Shown here in pieces: positions 34,415 to 41,610 of a stretch of 64,000 bases of DNA. Source of the DNA: Sphingopyxis sp. GW247-27LB (GTDB lineage: Bacteria > Pseudomonadota > Alphaproteobacteria > Sphingomonadales > Sphingomonadaceae); NCBI RefSeq assembly GCF_002277025.1, contig NZ_NIWD01000008.1, positions 594,331-658,330 on the forward strand, read 5' to 3'. Within the stretch, counting starts at the first letter, position 1. Each line of letters opens with the position of its first letter. The notes under the pieces were generated by a model, which was given only the letters and a program-made list of their open reading frames with translations, was not told where the DNA came from and searched no databases. Position numbers and translations under genes: made by a program.

Positions 34415-35901
34415 CGCGCAGCGCGATCGTCGTCGGCGCGGGCTTCGGCGGCCTCGCGCTCGCGATCCGGCTCCAGTCCGCGGGCGTCGCGACCACCATC
34501 GTCGAGGCGCGCGACCAGCCCGGCGGGCGCGCCTATCACTGGCGGCGCGATGGCTTCATCTTCGATGCGGGGCCGACCGTCATCACCGATCCGCCGTGCC
34601 TTGAGGAACTGTGGGCGCTCAGCGGGCAGGATATGGCGGCCGATGTCGAACTGGTGCCCGTCGCCCCCTTTTACCGCCTCGACTGGCCCGACGGCTCGAC
34701 CTTCGATTATTCGAACGACGAGCCCGCGCTGCGCGCCGAAATCGCGAAGCTCGATCCCGCCGACGTCGACGGCTACGAGCGTTTCCTCGAATATGCGAAT
34801 GGGGTGCATCGCGAGGGCTATGTGAAGCTCGGCTCGGCCGCCTTCCTCGACTTCGCCTCGATGCTCCGCGCCGCGCCCGCGCTGATGCAATATCGGGCGT
34901 GGCGCAGCGTCTATTCGATCGTCTCGTCCTACGTTCGCGACGTGCGGCTGCGGCAGGCGCTGTCGTTCCACACCCTGCTCGTCGGCGGCAATCCGATGAC
35001 GACGAGCGCGATCTACGCGCTGATCCACACGATCGAGAAGCAGGGCGGCGTCTGGTGGGCGCGCGGCGGCACCAACGCGCTGGTCGCGGGGCTGGTGCGA
35101 TTGTTCGAGCGATTGGGCGGGACGTTGCGTCTCGGCGATCCGGTGACGAAAATCGAAACGCGGGGCGCCCGCGCGACCGGGGTGACGACACGAAGCGGCT
35201 GGCGGACGGACGCCGACATGGTCGCGTGCAACGGCGACCTGATGCACAGCTATCGCGACCTGCTCGATCACAAGCGCGGCGTCAGGGTCGCCAAGGGGCT
35301 CGCGCGCAAACGCTGGTCGCCCTCGCTGTTCGTCGTCCATTTCGGGATCAGGGGCGATTATCCCGACATCGCGCATCACAGCATTCTTTTCGGCCCGCGC
35401 TACAAGGGGCTGCTCGACGACATCTACCGGCGCGGCGCCGTGCCGGGCGATGTCTCGCTCTACCTCCATCATCCGAGCGCCACGGACCCCGGCATGGCGC
35501 CGCCGGGCCACGCCGCCTTCTACGCGCTCGCGCCGGTCGCGCATCTCGGAAAGGCGCCCGCCGACTGGGACGGCGCGTTCGGGGAGCGCTTCGCCGACGC
35601 GATTCTCGCCGAGGTCGAACGGCGCGTGCTGCCCGGCCTCAGCGCCAATCTCGTCACCCGTTTCCACTACACGCCTCGCGATTTCGGCCGCGACCTGTCG
35701 GCGCATCTCGGCAGCGCCTTCAGCCTCGAACCGCTGCTGCGCCAGAGCGCGTATTTTCGCGCCCATAACCGCGACGACAGGATTTCGAACCTTTACTTCG
35801 TCGGCGCGGGGACGCATCCGGGCGCCGGTATCCCCGGGGTCGTCGGCAGCGCCAAGGCAACGGCTGCGTTGATGCTTGAACCTCAAACCCGTTCGCCCTG
35901 A
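34411..35901 (+). CDS. crtI: Phytoene desaturase
   Basis: Four-step FAD-dependent desaturase turning phytoene into lycopene. The 496-residue product starts at SAIVVGAGFGGLALAIRL with QPGGRAYHW close behind. Also visible are FDAGPTVITDP and the C-terminal carotenoid-desaturase signature NLYFVGAGTHPGAGIPGVVG. ATG overlaps the crtY stop. The last three codons and the stop (RSP, TGA) lie in the arm of repeat family B, so a repeat insertion has rewritten the extreme C-terminus, apparently without harm. Confidence 0.95.
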   Translation: MTRSAIVVGAGFGGLALAIRLQSAGVATTIVEARDQPGGRAYHWRRDGFIFDAGPTVITDPPCLEELWALSGQDMAADVELVPVAPFYRLDWPDGSTFDYSNDEPALRAEIAKLDPADVDGYERFLEYANGVHREGYVKLGSAAFLDFASMLRAAPALMQYRAWRSVYSIVSSYVRDVRLRQALSFHTLLVGGNPMTTSAIYALIHTIEKQGGVWWARGGTNALVAGLVRLFERLGGTLRLGDPVTKIETRGARATGVTTRSGWRTDADMVACNGDLMHSYRDLLDHKRGVRVAKGLARKRWSPSLFVVHFGIRGDYPDIAHHSILFGPRYKGLLDDIYRRGAVPGDVSLYLHHPSATDPGMAPPGHAAFYALAPVAHLGKAPADWDGAFGERFADAILAEVERRVLPGLSANLVTRFHYTPRDFGRDLSAHLGSAFSLEPLLRQSAYFRAHNRDDRISNLYFVGAGTHPGAGIPGVVGSAKATAALMLEPQTRSP

Positions 35902-35973
35902 GCTTGTCGAAGGGCCGTTCTTCCTGCAAAGCTTGAAGAAGGACGGGGCTTCGACAGGCTCAGCCCAAACGGA
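35888..35973. repeat. Palindromic repeat family B, copy at the crtI end
   Basis: Left arm CCCGTTCGCCCTGAGCTTGT-type (35888-35922) and right arm with GGCTTCGACAGGCTCAGCCC (35940-35973). It contains the crtI stop codon and nearly fills the gap to the next gene. The same sequence family stands upstream of crtY. Confidence 0.88.
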
Positions 35974-35990
35974 ATTTTTGAAAGCCCTCC

Positions 35991-36575
35991 ATGATGAAAC
36001 GCCTCGCCGTCTATTGCGGGTCCGCGACCCCCGCCGATCCTGTCTATATCGAAACCGCGCGCCATGTCGGCCGCACCTTGGCGAACCGCGGCATCGGCGT
36101 CGTCTATGGCGGCGGCCGTCTGGGGCTGATGGGCGCTGTCGCCGATTCGGCGCTAGAGGCAGGCGGCGAGGTGATCGGCGTGATCCCCGACGCGCTGGTC
36201 GGCACCGAGGTCGCGCATCGCGGCGTCACCGAGCTTCACGTCGTTTCGGGGATGCACGAGCGCAAGCGGATGTTCACCGACCTCTCCGACGGCTTCCTCA
36301 CCATCCCCGGCGGCGTTGGTACGATGGACGAGCTGTGGGAAGCGATCAGCTGGGCGCAGCTCGGCTATCACGCCAAGCCCGTCGGGCTGCTCAATGCGGC
36401 GGGCTTCTACAACGACCTGATCGCCTTCAACCGCAAGATGATCGACGTGGGCTTCATCCGCCCCGCGCACGCGGGAATCATGATCGTCGATGCGGGAATC
36501 GATGAACTGCTCGACAAGATGGCGGCCTATCGGCCGCACGAGCCGATCTTCGCCATGAAGGCCGACGATTTGTGA
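35991..36575 (+). CDS. LOG-family nucleotide phosphoribohydrolase
   Basis: A 194-residue Rossmann-like protein of the LOG/TIGR00730 family, whose characterised members cleave ribose-5-phosphate from cytokinin nucleotides or hydrolyse AMP-type nucleotides. The diagnostic motif PGGVGTMDE and the preceding MHERKRMF are present, with YGGGRLGLMG at the N-terminal phosphate site. It sits in the carotenoid cluster between crtI and crtB on the same strand, bounded by two different repeats. No pathway link to carotenoids is known to me; it may simply be a passenger gene. Confidence 0.88.
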   Translation: MMKRLAVYCGSATPADPVYIETARHVGRTLANRGIGVVYGGGRLGLMGAVADSALEAGGEVIGVIPDALVGTEVAHRGVTELHVVSGMHERKRMFTDLSDGFLTIPGGVGTMDELWEAISWAQLGYHAKPVGLLNAAGFYNDLIAFNRKMIDVGFIRPAHAGIMIVDAGIDELLDKMAAYRPHEPIFAMKADDL

Positions 36576-36582
36576 AGAAACT

Positions 36583-36676
36583 CCCCCTCCCGCAGGCGGG
36601 AGGGGGCCGGGGGGTGGGCCAGTCGGGCTCGCTACGCTCGCGCCCACCCCCAGCCCCTCCCGCCTGCGGGAGGGGA
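36583..36676. repeat. Palindromic repeat family A, copy before crtB
   Basis: Hairpin CCCCCTCCCGC/GCGGGAGGGGG at the left, hairpin CCCCTCCCGC/GCGGGAGGGG at 36655-36676, and a G/C-rich centre with GGGGGTGGGCCAGTC and GCGCCCACCCCC that also pairs. The right arm supplies GGAGG (36669-36673), five bases before the crtB ATG. Confidence 0.88.
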
Positions 36677-36678
36677 GC

Positions 36679-37626
36679 ATGAACTATGACGCACAGGCCC
36701 TGCACGGCTTCGCGCATGACAGCATCGCGCAAGGGTCGAAGAGCTTCGCGCTCGCGAGCCGGCTGTTCGACCGCATCACGCGCGAGCGGGTGTGGCTGCT
36801 TTACGCCTGGTGCCGCGCCGCCGACGATCTCGTCGACGGGCAGGATCACGGTGGGGCGATGGCCGGAGGCCACGACGCGAAGGCGGCGCTGGCGCGGATC
36901 CGCGCGCTGACCGACCGCGCGTTCGCGGGCGAGCCGACCGGCGAGCCCGCCTTCGACGCGCTCGGCCTGCTGCTCACCGAAATCGCCATCCCGCGCGGCG
37001 TCATCGACGATATCATCGCCGGCTTCGAACTCGACGCCGACGACTGGCGGCCGCGCAGCGAGGCGGATCTTCTCCGCTATGCCTATCATGTCGCGGGCGC
37101 GGTCGGGGTGGCGATGGCACTGGTGATGGGGATCGACGCCGGCGACGAGACGACGCTCGACCGCGCATCGGACCTCGGCATCGCCTTCCAGCTCGCCAAT
37201 GTCGCGCGCGACGTTGCCGAGGATGCCGCCGCCGACCGTTGTTATCTGCCCGACGAATGGCTGGTCGAACTCGACATCCCGCCCGGCCAGCACATGCACC
37301 CCGCCTTCCGTTCGCGGCTTGCCGTGATGGCGAAATGGCTCGCTGAAATGGCCGAGGAATATGAGGCATCGGCACGCTGGGGGGCGCGCAAGCTCGGCCC
37401 GCGCAGCCGCTGGGCGGTGCTCGCCGCGACCGGCATCTATGGCGACATCGCTCGCGAGGTCCGCCGCCGCGGCGACCATGCCTGGGATCACCGCGCATCG
37501 AGTTCGCTTGGCACGAAGCTCGGCTGGGTCGCGCGCGCCGGCTGGTCGGTGCTGCGCCGCCCGCCGCAGCGCCGGATCAGCCGCGAGGGGCTGTGGACAC
37601 GGCCGCGGACGGGGAAGGGCGAATGA
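36679..37626 (+). CDS. crtB: Phytoene synthase
   Basis: Head-to-head condensation of two geranylgeranyl diphosphates to phytoene, the first committed carotenoid step. The 315-residue product has the two Asp-rich motifs DDLVD and DVAED in AWCRAADDLVDG and QLANVARDVAEDA, and GSKSFALASRL near the N-terminus. The ATG follows a repeat-borne Shine-Dalgarno. With CrtI and CrtY it makes beta-carotene; crtE, crtZ and crtG are not in the window. The stop overlaps pnuC (ATGA). Confidence 0.95.
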   Translation: MNYDAQALHGFAHDSIAQGSKSFALASRLFDRITRERVWLLYAWCRAADDLVDGQDHGGAMAGGHDAKAALARIRALTDRAFAGEPTGEPAFDALGLLLTEIAIPRGVIDDIIAGFELDADDWRPRSEADLLRYAYHVAGAVGVAMALVMGIDAGDETTLDRASDLGIAFQLANVARDVAEDAAADRCYLPDEWLVELDIPPGQHMHPAFRSRLAVMAKWLAEMAEEYEASARWGARKLGPRSRWAVLAATGIYGDIAREVRRRGDHAWDHRASSSLGTKLGWVARAGWSVLRRPPQRRISREGLWTRPRTGKGE

Positions 37627-38192
37627 GCCAGCTCGAGTGGCTGGCGGCGGCGCTGGTGCTGATCAACGTCGCGCTCGTCGCGCGGCGCAACGTATGGAAC
37701 TATCCCTTCGCGCTCGTCGCGGTGACGCTCTACGCCTTCGTCTTTTATGAAGCGAAGCTCTACAGCGACATGCTGCTCCAGGGCTTCTTCTTCGCGCTCA
37801 ACCTCTACGGATGGGCGAACTGGCTGCGCGCAAAGGACGACAGCGGCGTGCCGGTCGGCTGGATGACGCCGCGCGAGCGGAGTCTTTGGGCGCTCGCGAC
37901 GATCATCGCCTGGGTCGCGTGGAGCGCGGCGATGCACCGCTTCACCGACGCGGCGGCGCCCTGGGCCGACGGCGGCATCGCGATGACGAGCATCGCCGCG
38001 CAAGGCCTGCTCGCGCGGCGGCGGGTCGAAAGCTGGTTCCTCTGGATTCTCGTCGATCTGATCGCGGTCCCGCTGTTCGCGTGGCGGGGCCTTTATGCGA
38101 CGAGCGCGGTCTATGTCGTGCTGCTCGGCATTTCGATCGCCGGCCTGATCGAATGGCGGCGCGCCGCCGCGGCTGGAGCGACCCCGGCGTGA
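37623..38192 (+). CDS. pnuC: Nicotinamide riboside transporter, PnuC type
   Basis: Inner-membrane facilitator for nicotinamide riboside, 189 residues with about seven hydrophobic segments. The substrate-site signature QGFFFALNLYGWANW is present, with WNYPFALVAVTLYA before it and ESWFLWILVDLIAVPLF after. The ATG at 37623 overlaps the crtB stop; the pnuC stop overlaps the next gene's GTG. Coupling with the following kinase, which traps the riboside by phosphorylation, is the usual arrangement. Confidence 0.92.
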   Translation: MSQLEWLAAALVLINVALVARRNVWNYPFALVAVTLYAFVFYEAKLYSDMLLQGFFFALNLYGWANWLRAKDDSGVPVGWMTPRERSLWALATIIAWVAWSAAMHRFTDAAAPWADGGIAMTSIAAQGLLARRRVESWFLWILVDLIAVPLFAWRGLYATSAVYVVLLGISIAGLIEWRRAAAAGATPA

Positions 38193-38707
38193 CGCGGCAC
38201 ATCTGCCTCCACGGCGCCGAAAGCACCGGCAAGTCGACGCTGGCGCCGCGCCTCGCGGCCCGGCTCGGCGCGCCGGTCGTCCCCGAATACGGCCGTACTT
38301 ATGCCGAGGCGAACGGCACCGAGTTCGACGAGGCCGACCTGCTCGCAATCTTCGATGGCCATGTGGCCGCGACGGAGGCGGCGCTGGCGCAGCGGCCCGA
38401 CTGGCTGGTTTCGGACACCGACCCGCTGATGACGCAGGCGTGGGCGATCATGCTGCTCGGCCGCCGCCTGCCCGCGATCGACCGGTGGCAGGGCACCGCC
38501 GACCTCTATCTCGTCCCCGCGATGGACCTGCCATGGCAGGAGGATGGCACGCGTCTCTTCGGCAGCGAGGCGGCGCGGCGACGCTTCATGGACGTGGCGA
38601 TCGGCGAACTCGACCGCAGAAGGCTGCGTTGGGCGTGGGTCGAGGGCACAGGCGACGCGCGGCTGGACAGCGCGCTGGCGGTCATTCAGGCGGCGGGGCT
38701 GGCGTAA
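38189..38707 (+). CDS. NadR-like ribosylnicotinamide kinase
   Basis: A 172-residue P-loop kinase matching the C-terminal domain of NadR (AAA_28). Walker A GAESTGKST lies at residues 9-17, followed by VVPEYGRTYAE, the FDGHV segment and SDTDPLMTQAWA. It starts at GTG (38189) overlapping the pnuC stop (GTGA). It should phosphorylate nicotinamide riboside to NMN, and lacks the adenylyltransferase domain of full NadR. Last gene of crtB-pnuC-kinase. Confidence 0.87.
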   Translation: MTRHICLHGAESTGKSTLAPRLAARLGAPVVPEYGRTYAEANGTEFDEADLLAIFDGHVAATEAALAQRPDWLVSDTDPLMTQAWAIMLLGRRLPAIDRWQGTADLYLVPAMDLPWQEDGTRLFGSEAARRRFMDVAIGELDRRRLRWAWVEGTGDARLDSALAVIQAAGLA

Positions 38708-39194
38708 ATTAAGAGCACGGCTGGATGTCGGCTTGGGGGGTGGGGAGCGGGCGTCGCTTTGTGCCCCGTCCGGCAGATAGCGAATCGGTCCGCGCCCGAG
38801 AAGCGGGTCCCCCCCGACCAGTCGGGGGTGACGGGGAAGGAAGCGCGCCGCGGCGCGTAATTTTATTTCTAAGTTGTCAAACTTGTCACTCCCCTCGGGT
38901 ATAATAATACCCGTGAGGAATTTTTGGGGCGCCGACGCGCCTTGATGCGGCGCAGTGGTATCCACGAAGTGAAAGAGCCGATGGGAGAAGAGGCTGGCAC
39001 GGCGCGATAATGTAGGAAAGCGTTTTTTGGGCGGCCGCTTTGGGGTGGATTTGAGCCATTCCCCTCCCTTTCAGGGAGGGGTTAGGGGTGGGTGCGCGAG
39101 CGGAGCGAGCCACGAAAGAACGCCGCCTTCGGCGGCTACCCACCCCCAGCCCCTCCCTAGAAGGGAGGGGAGAAGGTATGGCCGCTATCGGTCG
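38708..39194. other. Intergenic region with hairpins and a family A repeat
   Basis: 487 bases without a credible gene. Contents: a hairpin CCCCCGAC-CA-GTCGGGGG at 38811-38828; a dyad CGGGTAT-AATA-ATACCCG at 38896-38913 flanked by CCTC/GAGG and followed by AATTTTTGG, which could terminate the crtB-pnuC-kinase transcript; then a repeat at 39061-39170. The minus-strand frame 38886-39143 starts in the repeat and has no protein-like composition. Confidence 0.65.
39061..39170. repeat. Palindromic repeat family A, diverged copy
   Basis: Outer hairpins CCCCTCCCTT-TC-AGGGAGGGG (39061-39081) and CCCCTCCCTAGAAGGGAGGGG-type (39150-39170). The centre holds GGGGTGGGTGCG and a short GCCGCCTTCGGCGGC hairpin. 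It lies just after the end of the acyl-CoA ligase gene and may act in 3'-end formation for it. Confidence 0.82.
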
Positions 39195-40739
39195 CTATCG
39201 GCCGTTCGCCCCCGCATAGGCATCGCGCAACTCGCGCTTCAGCACCTTGCCGATCGGGCTGCGCGGTAGTTCCTCCACGACCTTGATCGCGCTCAGCCGC
39301 TGGGTCTTGCCGACCTTGGCGTTGCACTCGGCGCGCACCGCTTCGGGGTCGGCGCCCGCCTTCAGCACCGCGAACGCCACCGGCGTTTCGCCCCATTCGT
39401 CGCTCGGCATGCCGACGACGGCGGCTTCGACGACGCGGTCGTCAGCGGCCAATATCGCCTCGAGATCGCTCGGGAAGATGTTGAAGCCGCCCGAGATGAT
39501 CATGTCCTTCGCCCGGTCCATCAAGGTCAGAAAGCCGTCCTCGTCGATCCGGCCGATGTCGCCGTGGCGGTAGAAGAGGTTTCCGTCGGCGTCGTGCCAG
39601 TGCATCGCTTTGGTCGCATCGGGGCGGTTGTTGTAGCCGGTCATCATCGCGGGGCTGCGACCGACCACCTCGCCGACCTCGCCCTGCGGCAGTTCGTTGC
39701 CCTCCTCGTCAATCACCTTGGCGATATGGCCCGGCGCGGGCTTGCCGACGGTGTGGAGCTTGTCGGGGAATTGATGCGCTTCGAGGATGAAGGCCGCGCC
39801 GCCCTCGGTCATGCCGTATATTTCGACGAGCCCGCCCGGCCAGCGCGCCAGCACGTCGGCCTTGAGCGCGGCGGGGAAGGGCGCCGAGGTGCAATATTTC
39901 ATGATGAAGCTCGACAGGTCGAAACGGCCGAAATCCTCGAGCGCCATGATGCGGCGATATTGCACGGGCACGAGCATCGTGTTGGTCGCGCGCTCGCGCG
40001 TCGCGAGTTCGAGGAAGCCGCGCGCGTCGAACTTCTTCATCAGCACGGTCTGCCCGCCCGATCCGATCGTCGGCAGAAAGCTCGCCATCGTCGTGTTCGA
40101 ATAGAGCGGGGTCGACAGGATCGTCACCGCCGCCGGGCCATAGGCGGGGACGCCGCGCTGGATATGCTGCCAGCGCATCGCATGGCTGTGGACGATACCC
40201 TTCGGCGTGCCGGTGGTGCCCGACGAATAGATGATGTTGAAGCCGTCGAGCGGATCGATCGCGACGACGACCGGGGTGGCGCCTTCGGGGGCCATCCAGT
40301 CGCCCAGCGCCACGCCGACGTCGCTGCCATCCATCGCGATCCGGTCGCTGGCGGTGACGGCCTGTCCTTCGAGGCTCACCGAGGCGGCGCTGTCGAGGAA
40401 GAGGTGGCGTGCGCCGGTGTCGGCGATCATCGCCGCCATCTGCTCGCCCGTCGCGCTGTTGGTGATCAGCCCCGCGACGCCGCCGGCGCGCAGCGTGCCG
40501 AGGATGACCGCGATCTGCTCGACGCTGTTGAGCCCGGCGATGGCGGTGCGGTCGCCCTTCGCCAAGCCATCCTGCTGAAGCCGCGTGGCGATTCGGTCGA
40601 TCATCTGGTCCAGTTCGGACCAGCTCAGGCGCCGAAACGGATCGGCAGCCGCTACGGCATCGGGACGTTCCTGCGCGTGGGCGCGAACCAGATCGGGCAG
40701 GGTGGCGAAGTCGGAGGCGAGCAGGTCGGCACTGGTCAT
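39195..40739 (-). CDS. Acyl-CoA synthetase (AMP-forming)
   Basis: ANL-superfamily ligase, 514 residues, which activates a carboxylic acid as acyl-AMP and transfers it to CoA. The nucleotide loop is YSSGTTGTPKGIVHSH, the core A5 motif is VEIYGMTEGG, and the hinge reads YRHGDIGRIDEDGFLTLMDR. The catalytic Lys is in RSPIGKVLKREL near the C-terminus. The substrate cannot be read. It is divergent from the wHTH regulator gene at 40824 and one of two acyl-CoA ligases within 4 kb. Confidence 0.9.
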   Translation of the reverse strand: MTSADLLASDFATLPDLVRAHAQERPDAVAAADPFRRLSWSELDQMIDRIATRLQQDGLAKGDRTAIAGLNSVEQIAVILGTLRAGGVAGLITNSATGEQMAAMIADTGARHLFLDSAASVSLEGQAVTASDRIAMDGSDVGVALGDWMAPEGATPVVVAIDPLDGFNIIYSSGTTGTPKGIVHSHAMRWQHIQRGVPAYGPAAVTILSTPLYSNTTMASFLPTIGSGGQTVLMKKFDARGFLELATRERATNTMLVPVQYRRIMALEDFGRFDLSSFIMKYCTSAPFPAALKADVLARWPGGLVEIYGMTEGGAAFILEAHQFPDKLHTVGKPAPGHIAKVIDEEGNELPQGEVGEVVGRSPAMMTGYNNRPDATKAMHWHDADGNLFYRHGDIGRIDEDGFLTLMDRAKDMIISGGFNIFPSDLEAILAADDRVVEAAVVGMPSDEWGETPVAFAVLKAGADPEAVRAECNAKVGKTQRLSAIKVVEELPRSPIGKVLKRELRDAYAGANGR

Positions 40740-40823
40740 AGCGATTCGTTAGCACAGCAGCGCTAGCGTGCAACGGCATGGGGGAGGGACCGGGCGGAGG
40801 CGGGGCGGCCGCGGGGAGGGGCG

Positions 40824-41543
40824 ATGGACGAACGCGACGGCTGTGCGCCGATCGACCTTCCGCCGCTCGTCGCCATCCATCACCCGCGCGAAGCCCGCGC
40901 ATGGGCGCTCGCGAACGCCGTGTCCGCCGCCGGCTTCCGCGTCGCGCTCCTGCCGCCGCTCGCGGGCGGTGCCGCCCGGTGGCGCGATGGTTGTTTCGAT
41001 GCGCTGGCGATCGACCCCTTCGACGACCCCGCCGCCGCGGAGACCATTCTTCTCGCGCGCGGCATCGCGGCGCGTAGGCCGCTGCTCATCCTATCCGACC
41101 GCGAATCGCGTGCCGAGCGGATGGCGGCGCTGAGCGCGGGTGCCGACGACGCGGTCGGCTGGGCCGACGATCCCGCGGAGGTGGTCGCGCGCGTCGCGAG
41201 CCTGCTGCGCCGCAGCCGGATGGCGGCGGGGCAACTCGGCACCGATGAGCTGCGCATCGACCTGATCGACCGCCGGGTCGAGCGCGCCGGGCGGCTGATC
41301 CGGCTGCCGCTGCGCGAATTCGACCTGCTCGCGAATCTCGCGCGCGTGCCCGACCGGCCGGTTTCGCGCGAGGCGTTGCTGCGCGCGGTGTGGCGGATCG
41401 ACTTCGATCCCGGCACCAACCGCGTCGAGGTGCATATGTCGCGGCTGCGCGCCAGGGTCGACCGCGGTTTCGCCTGGCCGATGCTGCACACGGTCAAGGG
41501 CTGCGGCTATGCGCTGCGCTCGCGGCGCGGCGAGCTTGCTTGA
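40824..41543 (+). CDS. Atypical OmpR-type regulator with degenerate receiver
   Basis: A 239-residue regulator. The C-terminal winged helix (about 140-235) is of OmpR/PhoB type: LPLREFDLLANLARVPDRPV and NRVEVHMSRLRARVDR. The N-terminal receiver keeps the possible phospho-acceptor Asp in ALAIDPFDD and a Ser in LLILSDRES, but lacks the acidic pair (VAIHHPRE instead of a DD motif) and the conserved Lys (GADDAVGWADD). It is probably phosphorylation-independent. No kinase is adjacent; GGGAGGGG precedes the start. It may control the flanking acyl-CoA genes. Confidence 0.85.
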   Translation: MDERDGCAPIDLPPLVAIHHPREARAWALANAVSAAGFRVALLPPLAGGAARWRDGCFDALAIDPFDDPAAAETILLARGIAARRPLLILSDRESRAERMAALSAGADDAVGWADDPAEVVARVASLLRRSRMAAGQLGTDELRIDLIDRRVERAGRLIRLPLREFDLLANLARVPDRPVSREALLRAVWRIDFDPGTNRVEVHMSRLRARVDRGFAWPMLHTVKGCGYALRSRRGELA

Positions 41544-41610
41544 CCAAAAGTTTCAACCCGCTACTCATCTCGGGAATAAAGAAACCAGACAGCCCCGGAG
41601 ACGATCGCCG

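Noticed and set aside
38886..39143. Small minus-strand frame in the 38.7-39.2 kb gap
   Set aside because: It starts inside a palindromic repeat, lacks a ribosome site and has no protein-like pattern.
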